Source: CAZGSN01 sp964371655
GTDB lineage: Bacteria; Desulfobacterota; Binatia; HRBIN30
Direction of reading: 5' to 3'
DNA length: 25,019 nucleotides
NCBI GenBank assembly: GCA_964371655.1
Contig: CAYJOD010000091.1
Location: forward strand, 1-25,019
In this document: positions 15,031 through 22,422 of the stretch, in pieces
Layout: each line of letters begins with the position of its first letter
Position numbering within the stretch: the first letter of the stretch is position 1
Position numbers and translations under genes: made by a program
The notes under the pieces: model-generated
What the model was told of the DNA's origin: nothing
Database searches by the model: none
What the model saw: the letters and a program-made list of their open reading frames with translations, nothing else

Positions 15031-16113
15031 ATGCCACAACCCACGCCACCATACGATCGTGACAACGTCGGACAGTACCTGCTGCATGTCTTCGGCATGC
15101 TCAGCGGCCTGCTGACCTCGAGCATGATCTACCTCGGCTTACACCTGGGCCTATTTCGCGCCATGGACAGTGCCGGCTCGCTCACCAGCGCCGAGCTCGC
15201 CGAGAAGACCGGTCTGCATGAACGCTGGGTACGCGAATGGCTGCGGCAGCAGGCGGCGGCGTACATCATCACCTACGACGGCAACGATCGCTTTTCGCTA
15301 GCACCGGTGGCGGCCCTGGTGCTCGTCAACGACATGAGTCCGGTCTACTCCGCCGGCGCTTTCTCCGCCTTGCCGCCGCAATTTGCGCTGCTCGACAAGC
15401 TCATGGATTCGTTCCGTACCGGCCTGGGAATGCCCTACGACGCGCAGGGAGCGGAGGGCGCGCGCGGTGTCGAGGAGATGCTGGCGCCGTGGTTTCGCAC
15501 CATGCTGGTGCCCCTGGCCTTGCCGCAGCTCGACGGTGTGGTCGCGAAGTTGACGACCGGCGCCCAGGTCGCCGACGTCGGCTGCGGCGCGGGTGTGGCT
15601 TTGATCGAGATGGCCAAGGCGTTTCCGCGCTCGCAGTTCCACGGCTACGATATCTCTGTACACGCTCTCGCGCGTGCCGGCGCCAACAAGCTGCAGGCAG
15701 ATCTATCCAATGTGAGCTTTCACAACGGGGCAACCGATCCGCTGCCAAACACCGCGACGTTCGACTTCGTCACCAGCTTCGACTGCGTGCACGACATGAC
15801 CAACCCGACCGCGGTGATGCGCGCCGTTCGCAAGGCGATCAAAGACGACGGCACTTGGTTGATCGCCGACGTCAACGCCAAGCCCACTTTCGAGGAGAAT
15901 CTCGCCCGCAACCCGATGGTGGCCCTAATGTACGGCTTCTCGGTGGTGAGCTGCATGTCGTCGGGCCTCTCGGAGCCCGGCGGTGCCGGTCTCGGAACGC
16001 TGGGGCTCAGCGAACCGCTAGCCCGTCAGATGGTCGCAGAAGCCGGCTTCACCCGCTTCACCCGCCACGACTTCGGCAACCCGGTCGACGCCTACTACGA
16101 GGTGCGGCCGTAG
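15031..16113 (+). CDS. Class I SAM-dependent methyltransferase with N-terminal winged helix
   Basis: A 360-residue protein. The N-terminal helical/winged-helix region (GLHLGLFRAMDSAGSLTSAE, then LAEKTGLHERWVREWL) is typical of dimerising methyltransferases of the Rv2258c type. The Rossmann domain has motif I VADVGCGAGVAL (180-191), FHGYDIS as the acidic SAM-ribose loop, and FDFVTSFDCVHDMTNP as motif IV. The substrate is unknown. Shine-Dalgarno GAGGAGG overlaps the stop codon of the GH127-like gene 9 nt upstream, so the two are coupled and may act on related metabolites (inference). The gene converges on hisF, leaving 7 nt between stops. Confidence 0.88.
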   Translation: MPQPTPPYDRDNVGQYLLHVFGMLSGLLTSSMIYLGLHLGLFRAMDSAGSLTSAELAEKTGLHERWVREWLRQQAAAYIITYDGNDRFSLAPVAALVLVNDMSPVYSAGAFSALPPQFALLDKLMDSFRTGLGMPYDAQGAEGARGVEEMLAPWFRTMLVPLALPQLDGVVAKLTTGAQVADVGCGAGVALIEMAKAFPRSQFHGYDISVHALARAGANKLQADLSNVSFHNGATDPLPNTATFDFVTSFDCVHDMTNPTAVMRAVRKAIKDDGTWLIADVNAKPTFEENLARNPMVALMYGFSVVSCMSSGLSEPGGAGLGTLGLSEPLARQMVAEAGFTRFTRHDFGNPVDAYYEVRP

Positions 16114-16120
16114 CGGAGAG

Positions 16121-16885
16121 TCAGCGTCGAACCGAGACGCCGCGCTCGGCGAGATACTGCTTGCACTGCGCGACGGTGTACTCGCGATAGTGGAAGATCG
16201 ACGCGGCCAGCGCCGCCGTGGCGCCTCCGGCCGTGAGCCCTTGGTAGATGTGGTCGAGATTGCCAACCCCGCCCGACGCGATGACCGGCACCGACACGGC
16301 GTCGGCGATGGCGCGGGTCAGGGCGATGTCGTAGCCTTCCTTGGTGCCGTCACGATCCATGCTGGTGAGCAGGATCTCACCGGCGCCATAGGCTTGCATG
16401 CGCCGCGCCCACTCGACGGCGTCGAGGCCCGTAGGATTGCGGCCGCCGTGGGTGAAGACCTCCCATCCGACCGATTGCTGCGCGCGCCGCTTCGCATCGA
16501 TCGCGACGACGACGCACTGGCTGCCGAACTTCTCGGCCGCTGCCTGCACAAACTCGGGCTTGTGCACCGCCGCGGTGTTGATCGAGACCTTGTCGGCGCC
16601 GGCGTTGAGGAGGTTGCGAACGTCCTCGATCTCGCGCACGCCGCCGCCCACAGTCAGCGGCATGAACACCGTATCGGCCGTGCGGGCGACGACGTCGAGG
16701 ATGATGTTGCGGCGCTCGTGCGAGGCGGTGATGTCGAGGAAGGTTAACTCGTCGGCGCCCTCGGCATCATAGCGCTGGGCGACCTCGACCGGATCGCCGG
16801 CATCGCGCAAGCCGACGAAGTTCACGCCTTTGACGACGCGCCCGTCCTTCACGTCGAGACAGGGAATGATGCGTTTGGCCAGCAT
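16121..16885 (-). CDS. hisF: Imidazole glycerol phosphate synthase cyclase subunit HisF
   Basis: A TIM-barrel enzyme of 254 residues. Catalytic Asp11 is in IIPCLDVKDGRVVKG and the second Asp, near 130, is in VVVAIDAKRR; phosphate-binding loops are LTVGGGVRE and VIASGGVGN. With the glutaminase HisH it converts PRFAR and ammonia to imidazole glycerol phosphate and AICAR. It is the last gene of the his cluster, after hisA and repeat B2. The 17-bp motif of B2 begins 9 nt before its ATG, and no classical Shine-Dalgarno is evident. Confidence 0.98.
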   Translation of the reverse strand: MLAKRIIPCLDVKDGRVVKGVNFVGLRDAGDPVEVAQRYDAEGADELTFLDITASHERRNIILDVVARTADTVFMPLTVGGGVREIEDVRNLLNAGADKVSINTAAVHKPEFVQAAAEKFGSQCVVVAIDAKRRAQQSVGWEVFTHGGRNPTGLDAVEWARRMQAYGAGEILLTSMDRDGTKEGYDIALTRAIADAVSVPVIASGGVGNLDHIYQGLTAGGATAALAASIFHYREYTVAQCKQYLAERGVSVRR

Positions 16886-16893
16886 GGAGCTCA

Positions 16894-17017
16894 GCTCGCT
16901 ACGCTCGCAGGCGCGTGAGGGACAAAGGGATCAGGGGCAGAGGCGCAAAGGGAATGGAACAGAACCCGGACGAGCCCTCTTCCCTTTGCCCCTGACCCCT
17001 TTGCCCCTGTATCCCTA
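16894..17017. repeat. Heptad-type inverted repeat B2 (GGGACAA type)
   Basis: It lies between hisA and hisF. GCTCGCTACGCTCGCAG (16894-16910), an 8-nt spacer and GGGACAAAGGGATCAGGG (16919-16936) are identical in sequence and spacing to B1 upstream of rpoN. The centre differs. The right arm repeats CCCTTTG/CCCCTGA-like units to about 17017. Confidence 0.8.
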
Positions 17018-17029
17018 TCCTCTCAGCTT

Positions 17030-17761
17030 TCATGATCCGGCTCGGGCGGCGGCGATCGCTGCGCGCAGGTCAACGGCTCCGGTGTAGATGGCGCGCCCGA
17101 CGATGACGGAGTTGATGCCGGCGGCTTCGTGCTCCTTGAGCGCGACGATGTCGGCGAGCGAACCGACGCCCCCGGAGGCCGTGACCGGAATCGAGATGGC
17201 CTCGGCGACGGCGCGGGTCGCGGCGACGTTGACTCCTTGCTGGGTGCCGTCGCGGCTGATGTCGGTGTAGATGATGCGACTGGCGCCGAGCGCCTCGACA
17301 CGGCGGGCCAGGTCGATCGCGCTCGTGGAGCTGGTTTCGGTCCAACCCTCGATCGCCACCATGCCGTCGCGCGCATCGATGCCGACGGCGATATGACCCG
17401 GGAACTTCGCACAGGCTGCGGCGACGACTTCCGGGGCGGAGAGGGCGGCGGTGCCGAAGATCACGCACTCGGCTCCGAGCCCGATCAGCTCTTCTGCACG
17501 CGCGACGGTGCGAATGCCGCCGCCGACTTCGATGGGGATCGAGAGCGCTTCGCACAGGGCCGCGATGGCGACCCCATTCACCGCTCTGCCGCTCATCGCA
17601 CCGTCGAGATCGACGACGTGCAGATACTCGGCGCCCTCGTCGACCCAGCGCCGTCCCATCGCCACCGGATCGTCACCGTATACGGTGCTCGCTTCCATCT
17701 CGCCGCGCAGGAGACGAACGCACTTGCCGTCTTTTAGATCAATGGCTGGGATGATCATCAT
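17030..17761 (-). CDS. hisA: ProFAR isomerase HisA
   Basis: A 243-residue TIM-barrel enzyme that opens the ProFAR ribose ring by Amadori rearrangement to PRFAR, the substrate of HisHF. Asp8 (MMIIPAIDLKDGKCVRL) and the later Asp in AVGIDARDG are the catalytic pair; VGGGIRT and TASGGVGSL bind phosphates. The frame is open to 17797, but ATG 17761 places the catalytic Asp at the usual position 8. The residues above it come from repeat C1. Confidence 0.97.
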   Translation of the reverse strand: MMIIPAIDLKDGKCVRLLRGEMEASTVYGDDPVAMGRRWVDEGAEYLHVVDLDGAMSGRAVNGVAIAALCEALSIPIEVGGGIRTVARAEELIGLGAECVIFGTAALSAPEVVAAACAKFPGHIAVGIDARDGMVAIEGWTETSSTSAIDLARRVEALGASRIIYTDISRDGTQQGVNVAATRAVAEAISIPVTASGGVGSLADIVALKEHEAAGINSVIVGRAIYTGAVDLRAAIAAARAGS

Positions 17762-17773
17762 TTTTTCGATCCG

Positions 17774-17854
17774 CCTATGGCCTATCGCGTATCGCATATC
17801 GGCCGGAGTGACCCAGGGTGCTCTTCCGATAAGCGATATGCCATACGCGATATG
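17774..17854. repeat. Heptad-period inverted repeat C1 (TATCG type)
   Basis: Between hisH and hisA. The left arm has four exact 7-bp units of the pattern NNTATSG (17774-17801) and the right arm four units of the pattern CSATANG (17827-17854). The centre contains GTGACCCAGGGTGCTCTTCC (17808-17827), nearly the same as the centre of C3. Confidence 0.8.
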
Positions 17855-17866
17855 CGCTCCTCGTAC

Positions 17867-18496
17867 TCACAGTTGCTTCCCCACGACGATCTTCCCGAAG
17901 TTCTCCAGGATTCTCAGCCCCACCGCCTGGCTCTTCTCCGGGTGGTACTGAGTGGCAAAGACGTTGCCGCGAGCGACGGCGGAGGTGAACTCGATCCCGT
18001 ACTCCGTGCAGGTCGCAGCGAGCGACGGATCGCTGGGAACGACGTAGAACGAGTGCACGAAGTAGACGAAGGCGCCGTCGTCGATGCCAGCCAGGTGTGG
18101 AATATCCTGCGTCTTGCGGATCTGGTTCCAACCCATGTGCGGCACTTTCAGCTCCGCGGTCTCTTTGAAACGCACGACGCGACCGGGAAAGATGCCAAGT
18201 CCCTTGACCGGCCCGAACTCCTCGCTCTCCTCGAACAGCAGCTGCATGCCCAGGCAAATGCCGAGAAACGGCGTGCCGCGATCGACGACCCGCTTCACCG
18301 TGTCGATGAGGCCGTAGGCGCGTAGGTTGTCCATGCACGCACCAAAGGCACCGACGCCGGGCAGGACGACGCCATGCGCCGCGTCGATCCGCTGGCTGTC
18401 GCGCGTGACCTCGGCAGCGAAGCCGACACGTTCGAGGCCCTTTTGCACGGAGCGCAGGTTGCCCATGCCGTAGTCGACGATGGCTATCGTTGGCAT
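17867..18496 (-). CDS. hisH: Imidazole glycerol phosphate synthase glutaminase subunit HisH
   Basis: A 209-residue class I glutamine amidotransferase. The nucleophile is Cys81 in LGICLGMQLLFE, with His185 and Glu187 in FATQYHPEKSQA; the oxyanion strand is VVLPGVGAFG. It supplies ammonia to HisF. ATG 18496 is followed at once by PTIAIVDYGMGNLRSV, the normal N-terminus, and preceded by AGAGAAG. The longer open frame runs into heptad repeats and the S23-type gene. hisH is cut off from hisB by the 463-bp S23 unit. Confidence 0.97.
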   Translation of the reverse strand: MPTIAIVDYGMGNLRSVQKGLERVGFAAEVTRDSQRIDAAHGVVLPGVGAFGACMDNLRAYGLIDTVKRVVDRGTPFLGICLGMQLLFEESEEFGPVKGLGIFPGRVVRFKETAELKVPHMGWNQIRKTQDIPHLAGIDDGAFVYFVHSFYVVPSDPSLAATCTEYGIEFTSAVARGNVFATQYHPEKSQAVGLRILENFGKIVVGKQL

Positions 18497-18508
18497 ACTG
18501 CTTCTCTT

Positions 18509-18536
18509 GGGGCTTGGGACTCGGGACTTGGGGCTT
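18509..18536. repeat. Left inverted flank of the S23 unit
   Basis: Four exact heptads of the pattern GGGRCTY on the plus strand. It matches the reverse complement of 18944-18971 at 25 of 28 positions; the first 17 bases are identical. It ends the unit just before the Shine-Dalgarno region of hisH. Confidence 0.82.
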
Positions 18537-18569
18537 GAAGCCATGTGTTCCTGCGTCTTGGGCTGGGGA

Positions 18570-18938
18570 CTATGCTTTCCTGCGTCGCGCCAAGGCCTGG
18601 TGGAGGGATCGCATCTTCTTGCCCAGCACGTCCAGAGAGGCCAAGAGGGATTCCTTGGTATCGTGCGCCAGGAATCCAAGTTCCCCGCTCAAGATTACCT
18701 GCGTCTCCAGTTCGGCAACGGAGCCCATAGCGATAAGAATGAAGCGCTGGAACTCGGCAGTCGTTGATCGAGCGTGCCCTTCGGCGATGTTCGAGGCAAT
18801 TGAGACAGCGGCGCGGCGCATCTGGTTGACGAGTCCAAACCTCTCCTCGCTCGGGAACGACCGCGTCGCCAGATAGATGTCCTTCGCTCCTTCCAGAGCC
18901 AACCGCCACACGTCCAAGTCCCGATAACTCTTGATCAT
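18570..18938 (-). CDS. Four-helix-bundle protein, S23/IVS type (copy 2)
   Basis: A 122-residue S23-type protein. YRDLDVWRLALEGAKDIY leads into FPSEERFGLVNQMRRAAVSI, then SNIAEGHARSTTAEFQRF and AELETQVILSGELGFL, the complete family signature and length. It shares the core motifs of copy 1 (RRAAV...NLAEG/NIAEG, R.T.AE.Q.F), but the proteins have diverged. The gene sits between two 28-bp inverted heptad arrays; the G-rich right array lies a few bases before its ATG and may serve as a weak Shine-Dalgarno (GGGGGCTGG). It interrupts hisB-hisH on the same strand. Function is unknown; RNA or DNA binding and a role with the repeats are inferences. Confidence 0.92.
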   Translation of the reverse strand: MIKSYRDLDVWRLALEGAKDIYLATRSFPSEERFGLVNQMRRAAVSIASNIAEGHARSTTAEFQRFILIAMGSVAELETQVILSGELGFLAHDTKESLLASLDVLGKKMRSLHQALARRRKA

Positions 18939-18943
18939 GACAC

Positions 18944-18971
18944 CAGCCCCCAGCCCCGAGTCCCAAGCCCC
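18944..18971. repeat. Right inverted flank of the S23 unit
   Basis: Four exact heptads, complementary to the left flank. The last base of the hisB stop codon (18971-18973, minus strand TAG) is the first base of the array, so the array starts exactly where hisB ends. Confidence 0.82.
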
Positions 18972-19594
18972 TAAAGCGCCCCCTTCGTCGACGGTACCCC
19001 GACGACGCGCGCATCGTACTGTTTCGCCGCATCGAGCGCGCGTGCGAAGGCCTTGAACGCGGCTTCGATGATGTGGTGGGCGTTGCGGCCTTGAGATTGG
19101 TTGAGGTGGATGTTCATGCCGACCTCGTTGCTGAGCGCCAAGAAGAAATCATGCACGAGCTCGGTGTCGAAGTTGCCGACGCGCGCGCGCTTGATCGTCA
19201 GATTGTAGGCGAGGAAGGGCCGGCCGCTGAGGTCGACCACCGCCGTCACCAGAGCTTCATCGAGCGGACAAGCGGCATCGCCGAAGCGGCGGATCCCGGT
19301 CTTGTCGCCCAAGGCCTCACGCAGCGCTTTGCCAAACGTCAGTCCGACGTCCTCGACGGTGTGGTGCTGGTCGACATCCAAGTCACCGCGCGCTGTCAAC
19401 TTCAGATCGAGAAACCCGTGCCGCGCCACGGCGTCGAGCATGTGGTCGAGGAAGGGAATCCCCGTACTGACCGCCGCACGCCCGCTGCCGTCGAGGTTGA
19501 GCTCGACGGAGATGTCCGTCTCCTTGGTCTTACGCGTCACCTTCGCGGTTCGTCGGCGCAGGCTTAACGGCTTCTTCTCTGCTTTGGTCGGCAT
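18971..19594 (-). CDS. hisB: Imidazoleglycerol-phosphate dehydratase HisB
   Basis: A 207-residue monofunctional dehydratase, without the phosphatase domain of enterobacterial HisB. It removes water from imidazole glycerol phosphate to give imidazole acetol phosphate. Conserved manganese-binding and catalytic stretches are IPFLDHMLDAVARHG, DVDQHHTVEDVG, VHDFFLALSNE and GRNAHHIIEAAFKAFA. The start at ATG 19594 has GGAG 6 nt upstream; ATG 19615 is possible but lies inside the TATCGNN repeat. About 18 Lys/Arg-rich residues precede the usual RKTKETDI start. The stop abuts the S23 unit. Confidence 0.96.
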   Translation of the reverse strand: MPTKAEKKPLSLRRRTAKVTRKTKETDISVELNLDGSGRAAVSTGIPFLDHMLDAVARHGFLDLKLTARGDLDVDQHHTVEDVGLTFGKALREALGDKTGIRRFGDAACPLDEALVTAVVDLSGRPFLAYNLTIKRARVGNFDTELVHDFFLALSNEVGMNIHLNQSQGRNAHHIIEAAFKAFARALDAAKQYDARVVGVPSTKGAL

Positions 19595-19612
19595 TGTCGC
19601 TCCACTTTCGCT

Positions 19613-19735
19613 CATCGCGGATCGCCTATCGCTTATCGCTTGTCGTTTATCGTTTATCGTTTATCGTTTATCGCATATCGCATATCGCATATCGTCCGCG
19701 TCGGCCTAGGCCTTTCTACGATAGACGATACGCGC
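19613..19735. repeat. Tandem heptad array C2 (TATCGNN)
   Basis: Between hisD and hisB. Twelve consecutive 7-bp units run without a slip from 19613 to 19696, with core ATCG or GTCG in each; ten of them are TATCGNN-like. A short opposite arm (TACGATA, GACGATA) is at 19717-19732. It is the longest array in the window. Confidence 0.85.
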
Positions 19736-19751
19736 TCGCTCCCTTTGCGTG

Positions 19752-19854
19752 TCGCCTATCGCATATCGTCCGATCCACATGACCCAGGTGTTCTGATTCC
19801 CAAGCTACGAGCGAGACGGGAACTACGATCTGCGATACGCGATACGCGTCTATC
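19752..19854. repeat. Heptad-period inverted repeat C3 (TATCG type)
   Basis: The left arm TCGCCTATCGCATATCG (19752-19768) is inverted against 19827-19846 (CGATCTGCGATACGCGATAC). The centre has TGACCCAGGTGTTCTGATTCC (here split: TGACCCAGGTG at 19780-19790, then TTCTGATTCC), matching C1. The array runs into the hisD stop codon at 19850-19852. Confidence 0.78.
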
Positions 19855-21148
19855 GTGCAAACCGGCAGCGCACGGCCGCGGCGTGGGCCTCGTAGCCTTC
19901 GAGGGCCGCCAGCCGTTCGACCGTAGGCGCCAGCCGACGCAGCCCGGCACCCGTCGCTTCCACGATGCTGGTGCGCTTGACGAAATCATAGACTCCGAGC
20001 GGCGAGTAGAATCGCGCCGTGCCTCCGGTGGGCAGGACGTGATTGGGTCCGGCCACATAGTCGCCGAGCGCGGCGGGCGAGTACGGCCCGATGAAGATCG
20101 CTCCGGAGTTACGGATCTTCTTCGCCCAACGGCGGCCGTCACGCACCATGAGCTCCAGGTGCTCGGGGGCGATTTGCTCGGCGAGCTCGACGGCCTCGTC
20201 GAGGTTGCGAACCACGATCAAGGCGCCGCGCCGCTGCAGCACCCGCGCAATGTCTTTGCCGCGTGGCAAGGCGCGCAGCTGGCGTGCGATCTCGGCCTGG
20301 GTCTGCAACGCCAGGCGCCGCGACGGGGTCAGCAGCACCGCACACTCATCGCCGCTGCCATGCTCGGCCTGAGCCAACAGATCGGCGGCAACGTAGGCCG
20401 GCTCGGCACTGGTATCAGCGAGGACGACAACTTCACTTGGTCCGGCGATCTTGTCGATATCGGTGGCGCCGTAGACGATCTTCTTCGCCGCCTGTACGTA
20501 CGCGTTTCCAGGCCCGACGATCTTGTCGACCTTGGGGATGGTCTCGGTTCCGTACGCCAACGCCGCCACGGCCTGGGCGCCGCCGACGCGATAGATGGTA
20601 CTGACGCCGGCGATCGACGCGGCGGCGAGAACGGCGGGGTTGAAGCCGGCCTTGCCCGCCGGCGACACCATCACGACCTGCTCCACGCCGGCGACGCGAG
20701 CCGGAATCGCATTCATCAGAACCGACGACGGATACGACGCGTGGCCACCCGGCACGTACAGCCCAACCGAACGCAGCGGCGTGATCGCCTGCCCCAGACG
20801 TAAGCCGACGGGATCGCTGTAGCTCCACGAAGGTGAAGCCTGGTGGCGATGAAAAGCGGCGATGCGGCGCGCTGCGAGCTGCAGGGCTTGCACCGCCGAG
20901 GCCGGCAACGCTCGGCGCGCTGCGGCGATCTCCTCGCCACTGACTTGCAACTGCGAGGCTTTGAGCGACACGCCGTCGAAGCGCCGAGTGAACTCGATCA
21001 CGGCACGATCGCCACGCCGGCGCACGGCGTCCACAATACCCTCGGCGACGGCCGCCGCCGTCGAGGTTGCCTCAGCGCCGCGCTCAAGAATCGCGGCAAA
21101 CTGGCGGCTGAAGCCGCGATCGACCGTGGACAGGATGCGAGTCTTCAT
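19850..21148 (-). CDS. hisD: Histidinol dehydrogenase HisD
   Basis: A 432-residue zinc enzyme that oxidises histidinol to histidine in two NAD-dependent steps. Family marks: VGLYVPGGHASYPSSVLMN, VDKIVGPGNAYVQAAKK, DLLAQAEHGSGDE with the Gln and His zinc ligands, APEHLEL, GDYVAGPNHVLPTGGTARF with the Asp ligand, and YEAHAAAV with the C-terminal His ligand. ATG 21148 gives the usual length; the open extension to 21295 overlaps murA. It starts 5 nt after murA. The last codons and the TAG stop border repeat C3, so the original C-terminal codons may have been changed by the repeat. Confidence 0.97.
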   Translation of the reverse strand: MKTRILSTVDRGFSRQFAAILERGAEATSTAAAVAEGIVDAVRRRGDRAVIEFTRRFDGVSLKASQLQVSGEEIAAARRALPASAVQALQLAARRIAAFHRHQASPSWSYSDPVGLRLGQAITPLRSVGLYVPGGHASYPSSVLMNAIPARVAGVEQVVMVSPAGKAGFNPAVLAAASIAGVSTIYRVGGAQAVAALAYGTETIPKVDKIVGPGNAYVQAAKKIVYGATDIDKIAGPSEVVVLADTSAEPAYVAADLLAQAEHGSGDECAVLLTPSRRLALQTQAEIARQLRALPRGKDIARVLQRRGALIVVRNLDEAVELAEQIAPEHLELMVRDGRRWAKKIRNSGAIFIGPYSPAALGDYVAGPNHVLPTGGTARFYSPLGVYDFVKRTSIVEATGAGLRRLAPTVERLAALEGYEAHAAAVRCRFAR

Positions 21149-21153
21149 GAGCT

Positions 21154-22413
21154 TCAACCCCGCTGTCTGACGCGGCGTATATCCGCGCCGAGCTTGGATA
21201 GCTTCTCTTCGATACGAACGTAGCCGCGGTCGAGGTGGTAGACGCGCGACAGCTCGGTAACGCCCTCCGCCGCGAGCCCGGCCAGGATCAGACACACACT
21301 GGCACGCAGGTCGGTGGCCATGACCGGCGCGCCGCTCAACGACTCGACACCGCGCACGATTGCCGTGTTGCCTTCGATGCGAACGTCGGCACCCATGCGA
21401 TCGAGCTCGAGTACGTGCATAAAGCGATTCTCGAAGATGGTCTCCGAGATCACGCTCTGGCCGTCGGCCATCGTCATCGCTGCCGTCATCTGCGCCTGCA
21501 GATCGGTTGGGAAGCCCGGGTACGGCATCGTCTTCACGTCGACGCTGTGCATGCGGCCGTTGCCGATGACACGAATGCCGCCGTCGTTCTCGATGACCTG
21601 GCTGCCGGTTTCGCGCAGCTTGAGCACCACGGCGTTGAGATGCTCGGCGTTGGCGCCACGTACGTCGACGTCGCCGCCCGTCATCGCCGCCGCCACCATG
21701 AACGTCCCGGCCTCGATGCGATCGGGCATCACCGACCAGTCCATTCCGTGCAGGGTCTCGACGCCAGTGATCGTGATGATGTGTTCACCGGCGCCCTCGA
21801 TGTGCGCGCCCATGGCGCTCAAGGCGTCGGCGAGATCGACGATCTCGGGTTCGCGCGCCGCGTTCTCGATCCGGGTCGTACCCTCGGCCAACGTCGCCGC
21901 CATCATGAGATGCTCGGTGGCGCCCACGGAAGGCACGTCGAGACTGATCGATGCGCCGCGCAGCTTCTTGGCACTTGCTTCGGCATAGCCGTGCACCAGC
22001 TCCACCTGCGCGCCCAGGCGCTGCAGTCCATCGAGATGGAGATTGACCGGCCGACTGCCGATGGCGCAGCCCCCCGGCGTCGATACCCGGGCGCTGCCGA
22101 AACGCGCCAGCAACGGGCCGAGCACGAGGAAAGACGCGCGCATCGTCTTCACCAGGTCGTAGGAGGCCTCCAAGCGCGCCGGACGGTCGGCGCGAACGGT
22201 GATCGTCGTACCGTCGTCCTCGACGTGGGCGCCGAGATCGGCGAGCAGACGCAGGGTCGTACGAACGTCGACGACGCGCGGGACGTTGCGGAAGCGGCAG
22301 GGCTCGGCGGTGAGGAGCGCGGAGAGCAGGATGGGCAGGGCGGCGTTCTTCGCGCCTTCAACCGTCACTTCACCCCTGAGAGCGTTGCCGCCGCGTACGA
22401 GTATCTTGTCCAT
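21154..22413 (-). CDS. murA: UDP-N-acetylglucosamine 1-carboxyvinyltransferase MurA
   Basis: MurA adds enolpyruvate from PEP to UDP-GlcNAc, the first committed step of peptidoglycan synthesis. It has 419 residues, the normal size. Lys22-Asn23 (EGAKNAALP) bind substrate, and Cys116 in STPGGCAIGSRPVNLHL is the active-site cysteine that fosfomycin modifies; it is Cys, not the resistant Asp. It sits 9 nt after prmC and 5 nt before hisD. In several deltaproteobacterial genomes hisG lies between murA and hisD; here there is no room for it. Confidence 0.98.
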   Translation of the reverse strand: MDKILVRGGNALRGEVTVEGAKNAALPILLSALLTAEPCRFRNVPRVVDVRTTLRLLADLGAHVEDDGTTITVRADRPARLEASYDLVKTMRASFLVLGPLLARFGSARVSTPGGCAIGSRPVNLHLDGLQRLGAQVELVHGYAEASAKKLRGASISLDVPSVGATEHLMMAATLAEGTTRIENAAREPEIVDLADALSAMGAHIEGAGEHIITITGVETLHGMDWSVMPDRIEAGTFMVAAAMTGGDVDVRGANAEHLNAVVLKLRETGSQVIENDGGIRVIGNGRMHSVDVKTMPYPGFPTDLQAQMTAAMTMADGQSVISETIFENRFMHVLELDRMGADVRIEGNTAIVRGVESLSGAPVMATDLRASVCLILAGLAAEGVTELSRVYHLDRGYVRIEEKLSKLGADIRRVRQRG

Positions 22414-22422
22414 GCCGATGCT

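Noticed and set aside
18497..18679. N-terminal extension of hisH (61 codons)
   Set aside because: It is translated from heptad repeats and the S23-type gene antisense; HisH normally starts at MPTIAIVDYG.
19613..19696. Tandem array as a CRISPR locus
   Set aside because: Units are 7 bp and contiguous with no spacers, and no cas gene is present.
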